A stretch of 64,000 nt of DNA from Pseudanabaena sp. SR411. GTDB taxonomy: Bacteria > Cyanobacteriota > Cyanobacteriia > Pseudanabaenales > Pseudanabaenaceae. The notes below the pieces were generated by a model. It was not told where the DNA came from, ran no database searches, and was given only the letters and a program-made list of their open reading frames with translations. Positions 50,401-60,327 of the stretch are shown here, one piece after another. The stretch spans positions 1 through 64,000 of the forward strand of contig NZ_NDHW01000027.1 in assembly GCF_002251945.1 (NCBI RefSeq), in the 5' to 3' direction. Numbering within the stretch: position 1 is the first letter of the stretch; every line of letters begins with the position of its first letter. The position numbers and the translations under genes were made by a program.

Positions 50401-52036
50401 GGCTGATGATGTAACAAATAGCTCCATCAGGTCGAATAATGCCATGCTCGACAGTGTAGGGTGTGCCATGTGCGATCGCCTCTTCAACGGCTGCACGCAT
50501 TTGAGGCTGGTCATCTTTGGGAATAATATCAAAAAAGTTTTCATAGCTGGGTAATGGCACATTTGGGTCAAAGCCCAAAATGCGAAACTGTTCGGCTGAC
50601 CAAGTATTTGTTCCAGTTGCCACATCAAACGACCAACTTCCCACGCGGGCGATGCGTTGTGCTTCAATCAAAGCATCTGTTTTGTCCGCAACCTGTCGTT
50701 CTAAGTCAAGCTCATAATTCAAGCGCATTTGATCAGCTTCTCGCAGATCGATCATCATTTGATGCAAAGCTTCTTTCAAAGCCTGCACTTCTGTAATCTG
50801 TGTATCTGAAATTGGTTGTTCAAGACGATTTTCAGAGAAAGATTTGGTGGCTTGAGTAAGACGAGAAAGCGATCGCCCAATGCGTCGAGATGTCCAAATG
50901 CCAATTCCCACCGAAACCATTAAAGCAAAAACACATAAAAGACCTGTAAGGTAAGCATTTGCTTGAATTTCAGTGATGAAGTCAGACTCAGGAATCACGG
51001 TTACCAAATGCCAATACAGCCCATATTTGTCTTGATAAGGCGTAATCTGTACAAATTGGCGATATCCCTCAATAGTCAACGCAAACTGTCTGGATTCCTT
51101 GAGATTATCGAAACTACCAAATTGCTGAAGTAGTTGTTTAGAAACTTCCCTTGTCAATTTATCTTGACTGTTGATTGCCGTGAGTCGAGTAAGCTGTCCA
51201 TCTATCCGTTTCAATCCCGAAGCTTCCGTAGCCACAGATGTCGCCACAAGCTCACCCGATCGCTCGATGATAAATATCTGTCCAGTGGGCGTAAATTTCA
51301 ACTGAGAGAGAAATAGGCTGATATCTGACAAGAGATAGTTAGCAGTAAAAAAACCATAAAATTTGTCATTGGCATCATAGACTGGAGCAATCGCAACCGT
51401 TTGTAATATAGGGAGGACTCTTGCTAAAGATATGGGTGTCCATGCTTGTTTACCAATATCCTTTGCTTGCTTGTACCAAGTTACATCACGAAAGTCATCG
51501 TTTAATTGTAAAAAAAGTTGAGAGGGTTTTCCTTCTTGATCAACTGCATAATATCGGCGCTGATTGGGAATGACTTCGTTAAAGAAAATTGAGCCGAGAG
51601 GAATGGACTTACCTGTGGCTTTTTCGGCAAGTTGTTGTACTTCTTGGGAGTCAATTCGCAAATAGCCAACCACTGTACCTTCATCACTCCAAAAACTACT
51701 TGCTGGCAGTGATGGGTTTAAGAGAATTTGTTGCCAGAGTTGTTGTCGCAGTTGTTCTTGATCATCAAGCTTCAGGGTTCCTTGCTTCACTGCTAACTGA
51801 TTAGCCGCCACAATCTGCTGCGATCGCTGCAAGTAACTATCGAGGCGATCGCATACTCGTTCTGAGGTTTGGCGCAATAGCTGATTAGCTAAATTCTCGA
51901 TCGCCTGCTGTCCACTCTGATATGACAAATAGCTGACTAATGTAACAGTCCCCACAACTAGCGTCACAAATGGAACAACTAGCACCAAGCTGAGTGGAAC
52001 TTTGGAGAATAGCGATCGCTTGTGGGAAATGCTCAT
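47477..52036 (-). CDS. Hybrid sensor histidine kinase: dCache-HAMP-5 PAS-HisKA-HATPase-REC
   Basis: A membrane hybrid kinase of about 1519 residues, started at ATG 52036 ([18 protein letters not shown]); the frame extends 11 codons further. TM1 is near residue 15-40, dCache to about 345, TM2 about 355-380, then HAMP. Five PAS/PAC units follow at roughly 455-1090 with a 130-residue period, each closing with DIS/TDRKQ-type PAC ends; PAS2-4 are clearly tandem duplicates. HisKA has [16 protein letters not shown], HATPase has DTGIGIKG and [16 protein letters not shown], and the C-terminal REC has VEDNQVNQ and [13 protein letters not shown] with Asp near 1449. Extracytoplasmic ligand sensing is joined to a multistep phosphorelay. 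It is the first of three tandem paralogues. Confidence 0.93.
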   Translation of the reverse strand: MSISHKRSLFSKVPLSLVLVVPFVTLVVGTVTLVSYLSYQSGQQAIENLANQLLRQTSERVCDRLDSYLQRSQQIVAANQLAVKQGTLKLDDQEQLRQQLWQQILLNPSLPASSFWSDEGTVVGYLRIDSQEVQQLAEKATGKSIPLGSIFFNEVIPNQRRYYAVDQEGKPSQLFLQLNDDFRDVTWYKQAKDIGKQAWTPISLARVLPILQTVAIAPVYDANDKFYGFFTANYLLSDISLFLSQLKFTPTGQIFIIERSGELVATSVATEASGLKRIDGQLTRLTAINSQDKLTREVSKQLLQQFGSFDNLKESRQFALTIEGYRQFVQITPYQDKYGLYWHLVTVIPESDFITEIQANAYLTGLLCVFALMVSVGIGIWTSRRIGRSLSRLTQATKSFSENRLEQPISDTQITEVQALKEALHQMMIDLREADQMRLNYELDLERQVADKTDALIEAQRIARVGSWSFDVATGTNTWSAEQFRILGFDPNVPLPSYENFFDIIPKDDQPQMRAAVEEAIAHGTPYTVEHGIIRPDGAICYIISRGEAVCDEQGKVIKLVGTITDISDRKQAEIALKQSETRFLEISESSPANIYIIVMRPDGSTYFEHMSRAIEVIHELTVEEVLADASILLNRIHPDDVAGYHAAMQQSLETLQPFCHEWRIVNPSGIIKWVKGSSRPKLRDNGDIAWYGVVIDISDRKQAAIALQQSEATFQEIAAASPAIIFTLSINADRTVEFKYLSPAAEEIHELPIADMLANGDLIANQTHPDDVAEYQQAAAYSTETLQPFQHEWRIITPSGKTKWLNAKARIQRLETGEPVCHGVVIDISDRKQAEIALQASESRFREIAASSPGAIYILITRADNSIKFEYMSAIFEEIHEIKTELILNDASVYLDQIHPQDLDGYYKASSYSKKNLQPFHHEWRIITPSGKLKWLQANSRPVVQKNGDIAWHGVILDVTARKQAEELLQKSEAALVEAQGIAHIGNWEFDIQSQKITWSKELFHMFGLDSKQPEPTYADYLQLIYADDRFILQQYIEQAIADGTPYVIDYRIIRPDGSIRYHEGRAEVEINDQGQVVRLFGTNLDITERKQFETELANAKEKAESDTKAKSEFLANMSHEIRTPMNGVIGMTQLLETTELTEEQADFVKTIKDSGEALLTVINDILDFSKIESGKLAIEEWEFALEDVVIGVCKLLESQADDKQITLQYAIAPEVPTTVISDYARLRQILLNLVGNAVKFTQQGQISIAVSGKYLIPEGDEKKSLDCPLLLGEGLEERAKYQIKFTIADTGIGIKGNRINHLFQPFTQADASVSRKYGGTGLGLAISKRLVELMNGTIWVESFGQVGGNPLTDWQPSLDTQGATFHFAIEVSTSEKIRQPLESSIKKTAINKQFTEKSPLRILLVEDNQVNQMVARSLLKRLGYEVADIANNGLEALQAVKNHTYDLILMDLQMPEMDGLTATKIIRTELMSQVRIVAMTAGVMPEDRQACIDAGMDDYVSKPINIEEIMRVVSSQK

Positions 52037-52104
52037 TAAGACAATTTTAAAGTCATTATTATAACGCAAAACAGCCTTGTGTGCAGTCTTTGACAGTTTT
52101 TGAC

Positions 52105-52233
52105 AGCAATTCTCATTATGAAACCGATTTTGGTGTTTTCAGCGCCGAAGGCGCTGAAAACACCAAAATCGGTTTTTTGAAAGCCCGCCAACGGCGGGCT
52201 TTCAAAAAACCGATTTTTATAATGAGAACTGCT
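52105..52233. repeat. 129-bp palindromic element with overlapping hairpins
   Basis: Ends AGCAATTCTCATTATGAAA and the complement of TATAATGAGAACTGCT form imperfect terminal inverted repeats. Inside, a 26-bp perfect hairpin with GAA loop (52121-52175, arm AAACCGATTTTGGTGTTTTC plus AGCGCC) overlaps a second hairpin (about 52166-52216, GAAAGCCCGCCAACGGCGGG core). They share AAATCGGTTT, so they cannot form together. A partial copy is at 21638-21690. Confidence 0.8.
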
Positions 52234-52283
52234 GAGTTTTTGATGGCGCGGCTTCACTGCGCTACCAAAAAAATTTCTTTAGC

Positions 52284-52429
52284 GCGTGTTTGAGAAGTTA
52301 ATATACATGCATTTTTTAGCTAAAGCCAATGTTTTAGCCCCCTAAATCCCCCAATTCTGGGGGACTTGAATTTGGTTCCCCCCAGAATTGGGGGGCTAGG
52401 GGGGCTAAAGCAAAACTTCTCAAACACGC
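52284..52429. mobile_element. 146-bp MITE-like element with 16-bp terminal inverted repeats
   Basis: GCGTGTTTGAGAAGTT (52284-52299) and its exact complement (52414-52429) enclose a large imperfect palindrome (52333-52409: TTTAGCCCCCTAAATCCCCC, AATTCTGGGGG ... CCCCCCAGAATTGGGGGG). It has no coding capacity. It lies between two hybrid-kinase genes; together with 52105-52233 it fills the 379-bp gap, in which no gene is seen. Confidence 0.75.
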
Positions 52430-52448
52430 TCTTAAACTACTAAAGTTT

Positions 52449-55400
52449 TTAGCATATAGAGGAAACTAGATTCATAATTGCTTGGATATTAATAGGTTTA
52501 CTGATGTAATCATCCATGCCTGCCTCAAAACAGGCTTGGCGATCTTCGGGCATGGCATCGGCAGTCATGGCGATAATTCGCACATTACTTCTTAACTCTG
52601 TGCGAATTGTCTTGGTAGCAGTTAAACCATCCATAATCGGCATTTGGACATCCATTAGGATTAGATCATAATCATGGGTTTTCACTGCTTGCACAGCTTC
52701 TAATCCATTGTTGGCGATCGCCATTGATTGATAACCAAGTCTGGCAAACATTAATTTTGCAATCTTTTGATTAACGAGATTGTCGTCTACTAGCAGAATT
52801 CGTAAGGGATGTTTTTCTGCCATTTTGTCATCAATCCCAAACACTTGTGCGAAATCAGCTTGAGGTTGGTTGATTGTCTTGTGAATTGATAGAGTGACGG
52901 TAAAATAGAAGGTTGCGCCTTGCGGTGAATTACGCGGTTGTGACTTCCAAACTAGGGGTGGACTGCCACCAACTTGACCGAGGCTCTCTACCCAAATTGT
53001 GCCACCCATCAGTTCTGTTAGGCGTTTGCTGATGGCTAAGCCCAGTCCAGTACCACCATAGTTTCGACTAATTGAAGCATCGGCTTGGGTGAAAGGTTGA
53101 AATAATCGATCAATGCGATCGCTTTGAATGCCAATACCTGTGTCGGCGATCGCAAAACTTAGCTCATAGTCTTCCCTATCTCTTACCATCTCTTGTTGCA
53201 CGCTCTCTCTGGGAGAGGGGCTGGGGGTGAGGACTTTCCCACTAACTAATATCAAAACTTGACCATTTTGAGTAAATTTAACAGCATTACCGACTAGATT
53301 GAGGAGAATTTGACGTAGACGGGCGCGATCGCCAATTAAATTCTGGGGGATATTAGGGGCGATCTCATATTGGAGATCAACTTGTCTAGCGATCGCTTGA
53401 TTTTCTAATAACTTGCAAACGCCTCTGATCATTTCTTCTAGGACAAAATCTTTGGCTTCTATTTCTAACATTCCTGATTCGATCTTTGAAAAATCGAGAA
53501 TGTCATTGATAATTGTCAAGAGAGCTTCACCACTATCTTTGATTATTTTGACAAATTCCTGTTGATCGGTTGTTAGCTCGGTCATTTCCAGAAGTTGCGT
53601 CATGCCAATCACTCCATTCATCGGTGTGCGAATTTCATGACTCATGCTTGCCAAAAATGAACTCTTTGCTCTAGTAGCTTCTTCGGCGGCGGCTTTTGCT
53701 TCAGCTAGCGCGATATCAGTTTGTTTGCGCGTGGTGATATCTACTACGCGCACGAGGTTGAAACGATTTGCGCCAAAGGTGATTTGTTTAGCAGAAAGAT
53801 CACCCCAAAACTCACGTCCTTTACGAGTGATATATTCTACTTCTAAGCTCCAGAATCCTTTTTGATCTACTTCTTGATTGATTTGGGCAAGTTCTTGCAG
53901 AGTAAATTGTCGCTTTTGGAGAATATGACCTTCAATATCAATCAAATCATTTTTACAATCTACTTCAAATAGTTTCACCGCTTGCTGATTGCAATCGATG
54001 GTACGCAGAGTCTCACTATCGACTAAAAACAGCGCATCACTAGATTCATTGAAGATTATTTCTCGCAAATCTCGGCTGTGAACTAGTTTTTGTTCTAGTC
54101 GTTGGCGATCGCTAATGTTATGGGCAAGGGATAGGATTGATATCAAATTCCCAGACTCATCAACTAATGCGGAGTTATACCATTCACAGTAGATGATGGA
54201 GCCATCTTTGTGATAGTTGCGATTCTGACAGGTGACACTAATTCCACTTACTAGTTTCACGGCTTCCAGCATGACGCACTCTAAATCATCTTCATGAATG
54301 AACTGCCAATCCTGCATAGTCTTACCCAAAACTTCTGCGGCACTCCAACCAAATATCTCCTCGGCTTGTTTTGACCAATAGATGACCCGAAATTCTTGAT
54401 CCCATCGGATAGTTGCTAGGGGTGAATTTTCAATGTGATAGTTTAATTCATTAAGAGTATGCTGCAAGACAATTTCAGCTTGTTTGCGATCGCTAATGTC
54501 TAAAAGCAATCCATCCCAAACTAATCCATTTGCTGTATGTTGAGGACGAGATTTACCTTGAATCCATTTCAGCTTTCCTGATGGAGTAGTTAGCTTCCAT
54601 TCATGCTGCCAAGGGGAAGTCGTTTGCACAGCAATAGCAACAGATGCTTGCAGTACTAGTAAATCATCAGGATGGATCAAATTCCATATTGAGTTTGCAT
54701 CTTGAAGAATTTGCTCAGGTTCTAGCTCTAACAATTCCACTGATCCAGAACTAACATAGGTAAAAGCTCCCATCTCATTCTCTAAAGGAGAGTACCGATA
54801 AACCATACCTGGCATATTTTTTACCAGAGTTTGAAATCGAGTTTCACTAGCTTGGATTGCTTCTTCTGCTTGTTTGCGATCGCTAATATCAATATGGATC
54901 AATACCACTCCATAATGCTCTGAAGCGATCGGCGCGGCACTGACGCTAAACCAACGTAAAACCTCATCAGCACATACAATTCCCGTTTCTACATCATAAA
55001 TAGGAACTTGATTTCTTAAAGCTTGAATACAAGCATATTCTTCGACTGGCATCACTGAGCCATCAGGACGGATCACGTTAGAGCTTGGCTCACGTTCTCC
55101 ACATTCTTCTTGCTGCAATGGCTGTGGTTCTCCAAGCCAGTCTTTCGCAATGTCATTGCCCTCAAGGATATAACCATTTTTATCGGTAATGGAAATGCCG
55201 ATCGGTGCTGTTTTGAAGAGAACCTTGTACTTTTCCTCTGATTCTTTAAGGGCAATTTCCCCGCGATCTAAGGACTGATGCACCTGTTTTGTCATTTGAT
55301 TAAAGGACGTAGACAAAGTGCTAAGCTCGGCGATCGCATGATTTTCTGGTAAAGACTCTTGCCACTTTCCTTTGGCGATCGCCTTGCTAGCCTGACTCAA

Positions 55401-56543
55401 TCGCAAAATCGGCTTAGTAATCCAACGAGTTGTGATGATACTAAGCCCAGTAGCAATGATTAAAGTTATTCCAGATAACAGAATTGTCCAGACTTTGTTA
55501 GCTTGGATCTCTGCAATCAAGTCCGACTCAGGTATAACCACCACAATCAGCCAATCCAGACCATTGCGATCTCGGATGGGTAATACTTGGGCTAGTTGGC
55601 GATCGCCATTGATTTCAAACTCAAATTGCTCTAGTTGACGAATATTTGCTAAATTGCCAAAGCGATCGCGTAAGTATTTCGCCGAATTATGAATCTGAGG
55701 ATTTTGGCTATCACTTGCTTTTAGTAATTTTTGTTCGGTTCCATTTTGCAAAATTTGGTATGGCTTTTGAGAAGTGGATGAGGTAGCCACCAATGTCTGA
55801 TTGCGCTCCATGATAAAAACGGTTCCTGATTGCATATCAATGCTTTGCAGAAATCGACTTATTTCTTCAAGGGTACGAATTCCATAGGTGACACCCAATA
55901 ACTTTCCATTGCTGAGATCATAGATCGGCTCCGCAAGGGCGACTAATAGTTCTCCTGTGTAAATATGGGGATATACAGGAGTCCAAGCTGCTTGTTTTGA
56001 CTGCACAGCCACTTGATACCAAGGACGCTGACGCGCATCAAAGATAACGGATGTTTCAGTTACTTGAGCTGGCGAGCCATCAGGATTTGTGGTAAAGGTT
56101 CTATATCTACCACCACCATTGGGAGCAGCCCGAATGCTAAAAGTGCCATCCTTCAGCAGTTCTACGGCTCGATGTCCTCCCGAAGTAGTTCCAAATCCCA
56201 CGATCGTAATCGGTGACAAGGAGTTAAGCTGCATCTGTTCCCAAGCCTGTCGCTCTTGGCTAGAAAAGTCATCAAAACTCCATACATTTCGACGTAAAGC
56301 ACTAATATTGTTTTTGTTAGTTTGATCGATGGCTTGTAGATAGGTGGTTGTTTTCTCTGTAACACGGGTACTGATTTCTGTTTTGAGTCTATTTGCTAGC
56401 TTATGAATCGACTCTTGTCCACTGCGATAAGATAAATAAGCAACTAGCCCCACCGCTCCAAAAACTTGCACCGCAAAGGCAAATAACATCAGCCATTGCA
56501 GAGGGATGCTACGAAAAGAAGCGTTTTTGCGGTCAATAATCAT
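52449..56543 (-). CDS. Hybrid sensor histidine kinase: dCache-HAMP-4 PAS-HisKA-HATPase-REC
   Basis: A 1364-residue membrane hybrid kinase. TM1 is about 14-36 (PLQWLMLFAFAVQVFGAVGL). The dCache domain (about 40-345) has RQRPWYQVAVQSKQAAWTPV and YDLSNGKLLGVTYGIRTLEE. TM2 is about 348-372, then HAMP (372-425). Four PAS units start near 435, 565, 700 and 825, then HisKA (about 955-1025, [20 protein letters not shown]), HATPase (1075-1215; [40 protein letters not shown]) and REC (1246-1362; LVDDNLVNQ, LILMDVQMPIMDG). The kinase-REC half is strongly similar to the 47477 protein, and PAS1 to the 56595 protein, indicating local duplications. No dedicated response-regulator gene is adjacent. Confidence 0.93.
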   Translation of the reverse strand: MIIDRKNASFRSIPLQWLMLFAFAVQVFGAVGLVAYLSYRSGQESIHKLANRLKTEISTRVTEKTTTYLQAIDQTNKNNISALRRNVWSFDDFSSQERQAWEQMQLNSLSPITIVGFGTTSGGHRAVELLKDGTFSIRAAPNGGGRYRTFTTNPDGSPAQVTETSVIFDARQRPWYQVAVQSKQAAWTPVYPHIYTGELLVALAEPIYDLSNGKLLGVTYGIRTLEEISRFLQSIDMQSGTVFIMERNQTLVATSSTSQKPYQILQNGTEQKLLKASDSQNPQIHNSAKYLRDRFGNLANIRQLEQFEFEINGDRQLAQVLPIRDRNGLDWLIVVVIPESDLIAEIQANKVWTILLSGITLIIATGLSIITTRWITKPILRLSQASKAIAKGKWQESLPENHAIAELSTLSTSFNQMTKQVHQSLDRGEIALKESEEKYKVLFKTAPIGISITDKNGYILEGNDIAKDWLGEPQPLQQEECGEREPSSNVIRPDGSVMPVEEYACIQALRNQVPIYDVETGIVCADEVLRWFSVSAAPIASEHYGVVLIHIDISDRKQAEEAIQASETRFQTLVKNMPGMVYRYSPLENEMGAFTYVSSGSVELLELEPEQILQDANSIWNLIHPDDLLVLQASVAIAVQTTSPWQHEWKLTTPSGKLKWIQGKSRPQHTANGLVWDGLLLDISDRKQAEIVLQHTLNELNYHIENSPLATIRWDQEFRVIYWSKQAEEIFGWSAAEVLGKTMQDWQFIHEDDLECVMLEAVKLVSGISVTCQNRNYHKDGSIIYCEWYNSALVDESGNLISILSLAHNISDRQRLEQKLVHSRDLREIIFNESSDALFLVDSETLRTIDCNQQAVKLFEVDCKNDLIDIEGHILQKRQFTLQELAQINQEVDQKGFWSLEVEYITRKGREFWGDLSAKQITFGANRFNLVRVVDITTRKQTDIALAEAKAAAEEATRAKSSFLASMSHEIRTPMNGVIGMTQLLEMTELTTDQQEFVKIIKDSGEALLTIINDILDFSKIESGMLEIEAKDFVLEEMIRGVCKLLENQAIARQVDLQYEIAPNIPQNLIGDRARLRQILLNLVGNAVKFTQNGQVLILVSGKVLTPSPSPRESVQQEMVRDREDYELSFAIADTGIGIQSDRIDRLFQPFTQADASISRNYGGTGLGLAISKRLTELMGGTIWVESLGQVGGSPPLVWKSQPRNSPQGATFYFTVTLSIHKTINQPQADFAQVFGIDDKMAEKHPLRILLVDDNLVNQKIAKLMFARLGYQSMAIANNGLEAVQAVKTHDYDLILMDVQMPIMDGLTATKTIRTELRSNVRIIAMTADAMPEDRQACFEAGMDDYISKPINIQAIMNLVSSIC

Positions 56544-56594
56544 TAGAGCTAATTGCAGATTTGTAATATTTTCGCATTATTTTGAAGATATTTA

Positions 56595-58547
56595 CTAATC
56601 AGTAAATATCACTGACCGATTCCGTCCTTGCTGTTTTGCATAATAGAGCGCTTGATCGACTTGATTGATCAAGACATAAGGCGATCGCTCTAGATTAGGA
56701 ATGTCAGAAGCTATACCCATACTGATTGTGACCATATCACTCACATCTGAATCTTGATGCGGAATTTGTAAATCAGCGATCGCTTCATGCAGATTTTTAG
56801 CTACAGCGATCGCCCCTTCTAAATTAGTGTTCGGCAAAATCACAATAAACTCTTCACCACCATACCGTGCAACCAGATCGGCAGGTCGGCAAACCAACTG
56901 ATCCACAGCTTGAGCGATTCTGAGCAAACATTCGTCCCCCAATTGATGTCCATAATGATCGTTATATCGTTTGAAATAATCCACATCAAACATGAGCAGA
57001 GATAAAGGCTGTTGCTCTCGATGGAGTCTTTGCCATTCGTAGAGAATCCGCTCATCAAAACAACGGCGATTGGCAATTTGCGTCAATCCATCCAGATTTA
57101 CCAATCTTTGGAGTTCCTGATTCGCGTTTTTGAGGTCTGATTCTACATGAGCGAGAGCAATTTCTGATTGTTTGCGATCGCTAATGTCAATCGCAAAGCC
57201 ATACCAAGCAACATCACCATTGGCTCGGCGTTCAGGCATCGCTTGAGATTTAATCCATTTTATTTGTCCTTGAGGTGTGACAATCCGCCACTCATGGTGA
57301 AATATTTGCATCGTTTTGAGACTTTCCCCCATGACTTTCTCATAGCCAGCCAAATCATTGGGATGGAATATTTGATGACGGAGATTAGGACAGCGTTTTA
57401 AATCCTCAACACTTAGACCTAGTAATTCTTCACTAGCTGGACTAGCATATTCAAAAAATGTATTACCATCGGGATTTCTAATCAGAATATAAATAGCTTC
57501 TGGGGAAATAGTCGCAATTTTTTGAAATCTCGCTTCGCTCTCTTTGAGTGCTAGTTCGGCATATTTGCGATCGGTAATATCTATGGAAATTGAGGCGATC
57601 GCACAGGGCTTATCCTGATTATCCATAATTGGGAACTGCGTCACCCAAAAAGTCCGCATTCCATCAGGAAGGTGTAAACTTTGTTCAAAATCAATTGCAA
57701 AACCTTCAAAGATTGCTTGTAGTTCATATCGACGGATATGTTTGACAGCTTCAGCAGAAAAAAAGTCATAGTCATATTTGCCTAAAATGTCTGCTTCAGG
57801 AACTTGCATAAAATACGCAAATTCTTGATTGACCGAGAGATATTTACCTTCTAAATCCTTAATAGCAATCAATGTCGGAGCGTTATCTAAAAAAGCTTGT
57901 AATTTCAATTCACTGCGACGCATCGCTTGTTCCGCAAATTTGCGATCGCTAATATCCGCATGAACGATGACCACCCCATACTGCTCTAAAGGGATGGGAC
58001 TAGCACTGACACTAAACCACCGCAAAGTTCCATCAGCACAGACAATCCCTGTTTCCACATCATAAACAGCATGATCTCTTTGCAAGGCTCTAACACAAGC
58101 ATATTCGGCAACGGGCATTGGTGAACCATCGGCACGAAGCACATTAGGATTTATTTCACGCTGTTGAAGACATTCCATTTCCAATATGTCTTGGGTTCCT
58201 AACCAACTTTCAGAGATCGCATTTCTCTCAAGAATGCGAGCCTCCTTATCCGTTATCGAAACTCCAATTGGTAAGATTTGGAAAAGAACTTTATACTTCT
58301 CTTGTGATTCTTTAAGAGCAGTTTCGACGGACTCATATGACCGACTAATCCAATTTGCCATGATTAGCCCAAACCCAATCGATATCATCAAGCCCAATCC
58401 ATAAATCCAGATCTTCCCGTAACTATCAGATAGATAATTAACCAGTCCGACCATAATCAGAGCTTGCACCACAAACGACAATACCATCACCAATTTTAGA
58501 GGGATGCTACGAAAATGTGAATGTGGGGAAGAAGCCCTAGCACACAT
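56595..58547 (-). CDS. Membrane PAS-PAS-PAS-GGDEF diguanylate cyclase
   Basis: A 650-residue protein predicted to make cyclic di-GMP. Two close hydrophobic helices lie at about 15-36 and 46-68 with only about ten residues between them. Three PAS/PAC domains follow (about 80-205, 210-330, 335-455). The GGDEF domain (about 480-648) has the active-site motif GGEEF near residue 560 (VARYGGEEFIVILPN), metal and base contacts in LMFDVDYFKRYNDHYGHQLG and DECLLRIA, and an RxxD inhibitory site (RPAD) five residues before GGEEF. The N-terminus and PAS1 match the 1364-residue neighbour, but the dCache domain is absent. It lies 52 bp upstream of that kinase on the same strand, so the two are probably coexpressed. 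Confidence 0.92.
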   Translation of the reverse strand: MCARASSPHSHFRSIPLKLVMVLSFVVQALIMVGLVNYLSDSYGKIWIYGLGLMISIGFGLIMANWISRSYESVETALKESQEKYKVLFQILPIGVSITDKEARILERNAISESWLGTQDILEMECLQQREINPNVLRADGSPMPVAEYACVRALQRDHAVYDVETGIVCADGTLRWFSVSASPIPLEQYGVVIVHADISDRKFAEQAMRRSELKLQAFLDNAPTLIAIKDLEGKYLSVNQEFAYFMQVPEADILGKYDYDFFSAEAVKHIRRYELQAIFEGFAIDFEQSLHLPDGMRTFWVTQFPIMDNQDKPCAIASISIDITDRKYAELALKESEARFQKIATISPEAIYILIRNPDGNTFFEYASPASEELLGLSVEDLKRCPNLRHQIFHPNDLAGYEKVMGESLKTMQIFHHEWRIVTPQGQIKWIKSQAMPERRANGDVAWYGFAIDISDRKQSEIALAHVESDLKNANQELQRLVNLDGLTQIANRRCFDERILYEWQRLHREQQPLSLLMFDVDYFKRYNDHYGHQLGDECLLRIAQAVDQLVCRPADLVARYGGEEFIVILPNTNLEGAIAVAKNLHEAIADLQIPHQDSDVSDMVTISMGIASDIPNLERSPYVLINQVDQALYYAKQQGRNRSVIFTD

Positions 58548-58601
58548 TTATTCAGAACCAGCAAATGCTTAGGAAAGCCTATTCTTTAAGCTTACCCATA
58601 A

Positions 58602-60257
58602 TTACTTTAGAATTAAGGAAAGTTCACCATTCTGCATAATTGCATCGCTACTGTTGCTAGCAAATCCACTTACTTTCACATGTTCAAGAATTTGTGCAAG
58701 GAGAGAATTGCTTATATTTTCGGAAATCCCGCTTGCAACCTTGAGATTCAAGATACTTGTCTGTAACCAAGACAAATCAATGTTCTTGTCAAGATATCCG
58801 TAGGTGAAGCGATCGCTTGGTAACTTCGCCACAATAGTTTTAAAATTCTTGGAAGCAGCGATCGATCCACTACTTTTGAGCGTTAATGCTGATTCTAAAA
58901 CTGGTAGTGAATTAGATAAATACACATAATCTTTGGTTTGAGTATGCGCCGCCACGACGTTTCCTGATACTCCGAAGTTATCACTAGCAGAGAGCTTTGT
59001 CCAAATCGTCACAGGTTGTGCCTTCAGCAAAATTTCGCCAACAGTAAGCTTGTTTCTTGCCATGTCATCGAGAGAAGCGATCGCTTCTCTCGCCCCATTA
59101 GCATCTTCCACTTTCGCAACTACTAACCAATCGGGTTCGCTATTGGGCTTGGGAATTAAGGCGATCGCATAGTCATGTTGCGCCCATGCCAAAGAATTAC
59201 CATCCAGAGGAATTGGGGCAATGGATTTGAGCAAGGCTTGTTTCCATTCGGGGATCAGCTTATATTGCAGATCTTGCCAAGTTTGACTGAGATTATTCCC
59301 AATAATTACTGAGCTTCCTGAAGGAATCGTATTAGCAATATTTGCAGAGGATTTTTTGGAGGTCTTGAGTTTTGTTGCGGGAAGATCGATCGCAGCTTCG
59401 CTCTTTTCATTATCAGTTGCTAAGTTTAAGGCTGTTTTTACTTTGATCCCAGACTTATCGAAACTTAAGCCCATTAACAAGCTTTCTTTGGGTAACTCTT
59501 CACCGAACTCAGCAAGGTTCACATAAGCCACACTGACCTTGCCTGTATTTTTACCTGTACTCAACTGGGCGAGGCGATCGCGATAGTTAGGCAGACTTGA
59601 TAGAGCCAATTCAGGCTTTTGGATTGCATCGATCGCTTTGTGTAATACCCGCGCATCATTGGCAAACAACACAAACTTATCCAAAGTTGTCCCCGCGATC
59701 GCAGGTTTGTCATCTACAAAGCTCGTACTTAAAATCGATATACCCTGATATTGCTCAAAGCCCAAATCGGAGCCATTCACTGCCAATCTTTGCCAGAAAG
59801 CATCAATACTTGTTTTGGCAAGGTCAGCATCTTTCACCGCAAACGCTAATAAATAGCCCGTTTGCAAACCATTCGCGGACTGAGCATCTAGATCAACATC
59901 GGTGACTGCTAAGGTAATTTCTTGATCGAGCCAAGGCTGGATATCGCGCTCGTAGTCTAATAACCAGTTTTGTCGTAATTGCTGTTTGAGGTTAGCCAAT
60001 TCATGACGCACATCACCACGATCGCTTGGTGGGGCAGCTAACTGGGTAAAGAGTCCCAATTTTTCTGGATTCACCAAAAACGATAAAAATAAAGGCGATC
60101 GATGCGGCAAAAACTTCACAGCTAGTGGCTGAGTCTTGACTCCCGCCAAAACCTCACGGGGAATTGCTCCCAAAACTTTGCCCACTGCACTCAAGCTCAG
60201 CACTAGCAACAAAATTCCAACTAACGCAATCCCAACAAAAACAGGTTTTATTTTCAT
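58602..60257 (-). CDS. DUF3352 domain-containing membrane protein
   Basis: A 551-residue protein of the DUF3352 family, found widely in cyanobacteria. It begins with one N-terminal hydrophobic helix (PVFVGIALVGILLLVLSLSA, residues 4-25) that acts as an anchor or signal sequence. The family body follows: FLPHRSPLFLSFLVNPEKLG, NWLLDYERDIQPWLDQEITL, NGLQTGYLLAFAVKDADLAK and YVNLAEFGEELPKES. No catalytic residues are known in the family and its function is unknown. An extracytoplasmic location is expected. It is downstream of the ABC permease gene, from which it is separated by a 12-bp hairpin. Confidence 0.88.
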   Translation of the reverse strand: MKIKPVFVGIALVGILLLVLSLSAVGKVLGAIPREVLAGVKTQPLAVKFLPHRSPLFLSFLVNPEKLGLFTQLAAPPSDRGDVRHELANLKQQLRQNWLLDYERDIQPWLDQEITLAVTDVDLDAQSANGLQTGYLLAFAVKDADLAKTSIDAFWQRLAVNGSDLGFEQYQGISILSTSFVDDKPAIAGTTLDKFVLFANDARVLHKAIDAIQKPELALSSLPNYRDRLAQLSTGKNTGKVSVAYVNLAEFGEELPKESLLMGLSFDKSGIKVKTALNLATDNEKSEAAIDLPATKLKTSKKSSANIANTIPSGSSVIIGNNLSQTWQDLQYKLIPEWKQALLKSIAPIPLDGNSLAWAQHDYAIALIPKPNSEPDWLVVAKVEDANGAREAIASLDDMARNKLTVGEILLKAQPVTIWTKLSASDNFGVSGNVVAAHTQTKDYVYLSNSLPVLESALTLKSSGSIAASKNFKTIVAKLPSDRFTYGYLDKNIDLSWLQTSILNLKVASGISENISNSLLAQILEHVKVSGFASNSSDAIMQNGELSLILK

Positions 60258-60288
60258 ACCACTAGCAACAAAAAACTAAGGTTTTGGG

Positions 60289-60325
60289 AGCATCATAAAC
60301 GACTATTTGTGCTGTTTATGATGCT
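60289..60325 (-). terminator. 12-bp hairpin after the ABC permease gene
   Basis: AGCATCATAAAC (60289-60300) pairs perfectly with 60314-60325 around a 13-base loop. It lies two bases after the permease stop (minus strand) and 30 bp before the DUF3352 start, so it probably separates the two transcripts. Confidence 0.5.
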
Positions 60326-60327
60326 TT

